Positions 62,301-64,000 of a stretch of DNA of 64,000 nt are shown here, in pieces. Where the stretch lies: the NCBI GenBank assembly GCA_020055645.1, contig CM034549.1, positions 26,123,930 to 26,187,929 of the forward strand. Reading direction: 5' to 3'. This DNA comes from Tomocerus qinae. Lineage: Eukaryota > Arthropoda > Collembola > Entomobryomorpha > Tomoceridae. The notes beneath the pieces were generated by a model that was not told the DNA's origin, made no database searches, and saw only the letters and a program-made list of their open reading frames with translations. The position numbers and the translations under genes are program-made. Each line of letters begins with the position of its first letter. Within the stretch, counting starts at the first letter, position 1.

Positions 62301-64000
62301 GACTGGTATGGTGTCGAATTCAGATGTGTAACTTAATTATAGACACTATATACACAAGGAATATAGTTTGAGTAAATATGTACAGTAATGTGAAATATTT
62401 AAGCCAAAGGCTAGATGCTCCGTCAACCCGTACGAAATGTGAGCAAACACGGTGTCACATTCACTTTATATCGAATTCCGATATCGATAAACAGCTCTGT
62501 CAGACCACAGTCCCTTTCATTCCTTCATTGCAGAGCAAAACTATATACCAATCAATAGCATTTGAAATGTACGTGTCCAATATTCCTCTACATCCTTCCG
62601 ACCATTTTCCATGCATATGTTATCATATGCTAAATCGACTACATATCTTCCAGCTATTAATCCCAATTCCATCAACTATGAGTACACCTGCAGCGAAATA
62701 TCCCTACAGACTTATGTTCCCATTTGCACGCGTGTGTCAAGTCAAACGTGACTTTACTTACTACTGCTAAACCCAACTCCTATCAATCAATATAATTCAA
62801 TAACAATACATTGCCTCAAGCAAATAGGCAAACTAACCAACAAACATTCAATTTATTCCACTCTGAGATACTTTTCATATTTCCAATTTGCATACGTATT
62901 ACTCTACAGCAATTTATATATTTAACCTAAAGCATTATTTCGTGTAAGATACACTTACACAAAATATATAATGCATTCATCCACATCTGAACCTGCTCAA
63001 ATTGATTTTAGCATTATATTTACCAACATTTAAAGCGTGAAAGTTTGCAAATTCGAGTCTTATCGGAGTTGAGAAATTTATGTCACTGCCGTCATTATAT
63101 AATTCTCAAGGACTTTCTAGAATACTTACAGCTGTATAATGACAAAATCCTTCAGCCGCACGTGATTCCAAAATGATGGAAAGTTTGTATTAAATACATT
63201 CAGAAGATACACTCTCGTTGTTTAGCATACTCTCTTCCAGAATACATAAGGAAGTGGCTTACTAGTATCTATAATGCTGAGTGACGCATCAAGAAAGCAT
63301 AAACATTTGAAAGCCATGGTCGATGACTACTATTCTGTATAAATAGAAGCCCACCTGGTCGAGGTTTACCTTTAGGATTAACCTGTACACTCCAACACTT
63401 AGTTGGTATGTGTAATAACTTAAGCATTTGTTTGTCTAAGTTTGAAAATATGTAAATTGCTTCCTTTTCCAATAAATACTAGCAGAGTTTTCTCATTTCA
63501 CTAAAAAATGCGTAGGCATCCTGCCTGCAAGAGTGAAATCATTTCTGTACTAAGTAAATAATACTTTGCACTTGGATGAAACGCTTTTATTCATAAACCA
63601 AATATATTGCATACTTAACCAGAAACTTCAAACACAAACTTTGTACATGCTGATGTAAAGTATATTTAATGTTCTCTCCATAAATATTATGCGGAACAGC
63701 ACGAAGCGCATCAAACTCCATTCTTCTCCCAGTGCCAATTCCTCATATTTAGCCATTTTATGTCTATGCTTAAAGATATGAATCAGAAATGAACAAACTC
63801 TTTACTCTTACTGAGTAAACAATGCCAAATGATATTCGGTTAGATGAAATCTTTGCATTAGACTTTTCTTACATCATTCTTACGATTCCCAGTAATGAAC
63901 TGGCAAGTAAATATACATTTAGCTTCAAGATGTCTTTAAAAGCATCAAATATAAATTAGTTACTACACTTTTAGGTATAATTTCAAAAGTGATATACTAA

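Larger units (their letters stand above)
41979..64000. other. Non-coding region; fold-back element, skew blocks, unassigned patches
   Basis: About 22 kb without an identifiable gene. It contains the fold-back transposon at 55371-56445, a short pentamer microsatellite near 44254-44323, a branched folded motif at 46203-46262, and a candidate exon at 47106-47226. The plus strand alternates between C-rich and G-rich blocks. The longest open frame (42506-43033, plus, 175 codons) lies in a C-rich block where stop codons are depleted, and its translation shows no recognisable domain. The region could be the first intron or 5' flank of calsyntenin. Confidence 0.6.

Overview
The window looks like AT-rich animal, almost certainly insect, genomic DNA. 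Nothing prokaryotic is visible: there are no operons, no ribosome-binding-site-led ORFs and no dense coding. The only gene I can identify with confidence is a calsyntenin (a two-cadherin, type I transmembrane neuronal protein; Drosophila symbol Cals). It lies on the minus strand and is seen as three internal exons at 26746-26873, 22351-22559 and 5035-5181. Their reading frames join exactly (entry phase 0, then joins of phase 2 and phase 1, exit phase 1). All three have canonical AG/GT borders and pyrimidine-rich acceptors. Together they encode about 161 residues, from the end of the first cadherin domain to the end of the second. The conserved phrases (LRAKRLLNCEKRKNY, DVNEY, CKYEILTTDQPF, IRNTEPL, SVVAYDCG) are those I know from insect calsyntenins.

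Layout: 1-5034 is the intron downstream of the last visible exon; the LNS (laminin-G-like), membrane and cytoplasmic exons must lie beyond the left edge. Positions 5182-22350 are a 17.2-kb intron holding a probable non-autonomous Helitron (12363-13915, minus strand) with an 18-bp minisatellite inside it. Positions 22560-26745 are a 4.2-kb intron with a short degraded repeat. From 26874 to the right edge I see no certain coding sequence. One candidate first coding exon (41916-41978, minus) encodes a signal-peptide-like start and ends at a good donor. It could be exon 1 of the same gene, but the exon that would have to join it to 26873 was not found.

Mobile DNA is sparse for such large introns. 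Besides the Helitron there is a TA-flanked fold-back element of the Tc1/mariner (DDE) type at 55371-56445. Its two arms are inverted copies of the same transposase 5' end, and its centre holds a 254-bp run of about 29 GATC sites. Two short repeat fragments resemble degraded transposon ends.

The rest is non-coding sequence with a striking mosaic of kilobase-scale GC-skew blocks that switch sign sharply (for example near 48.95 and 52.67 kb). It also holds a few folded motifs and several open, splice-bordered segments that could be unrecognised exons of nested genes. No tRNA, rRNA, CRISPR or complete gene was found. Most open frames of 60-175 codons are what an AT-rich sequence of this size gives by chance.
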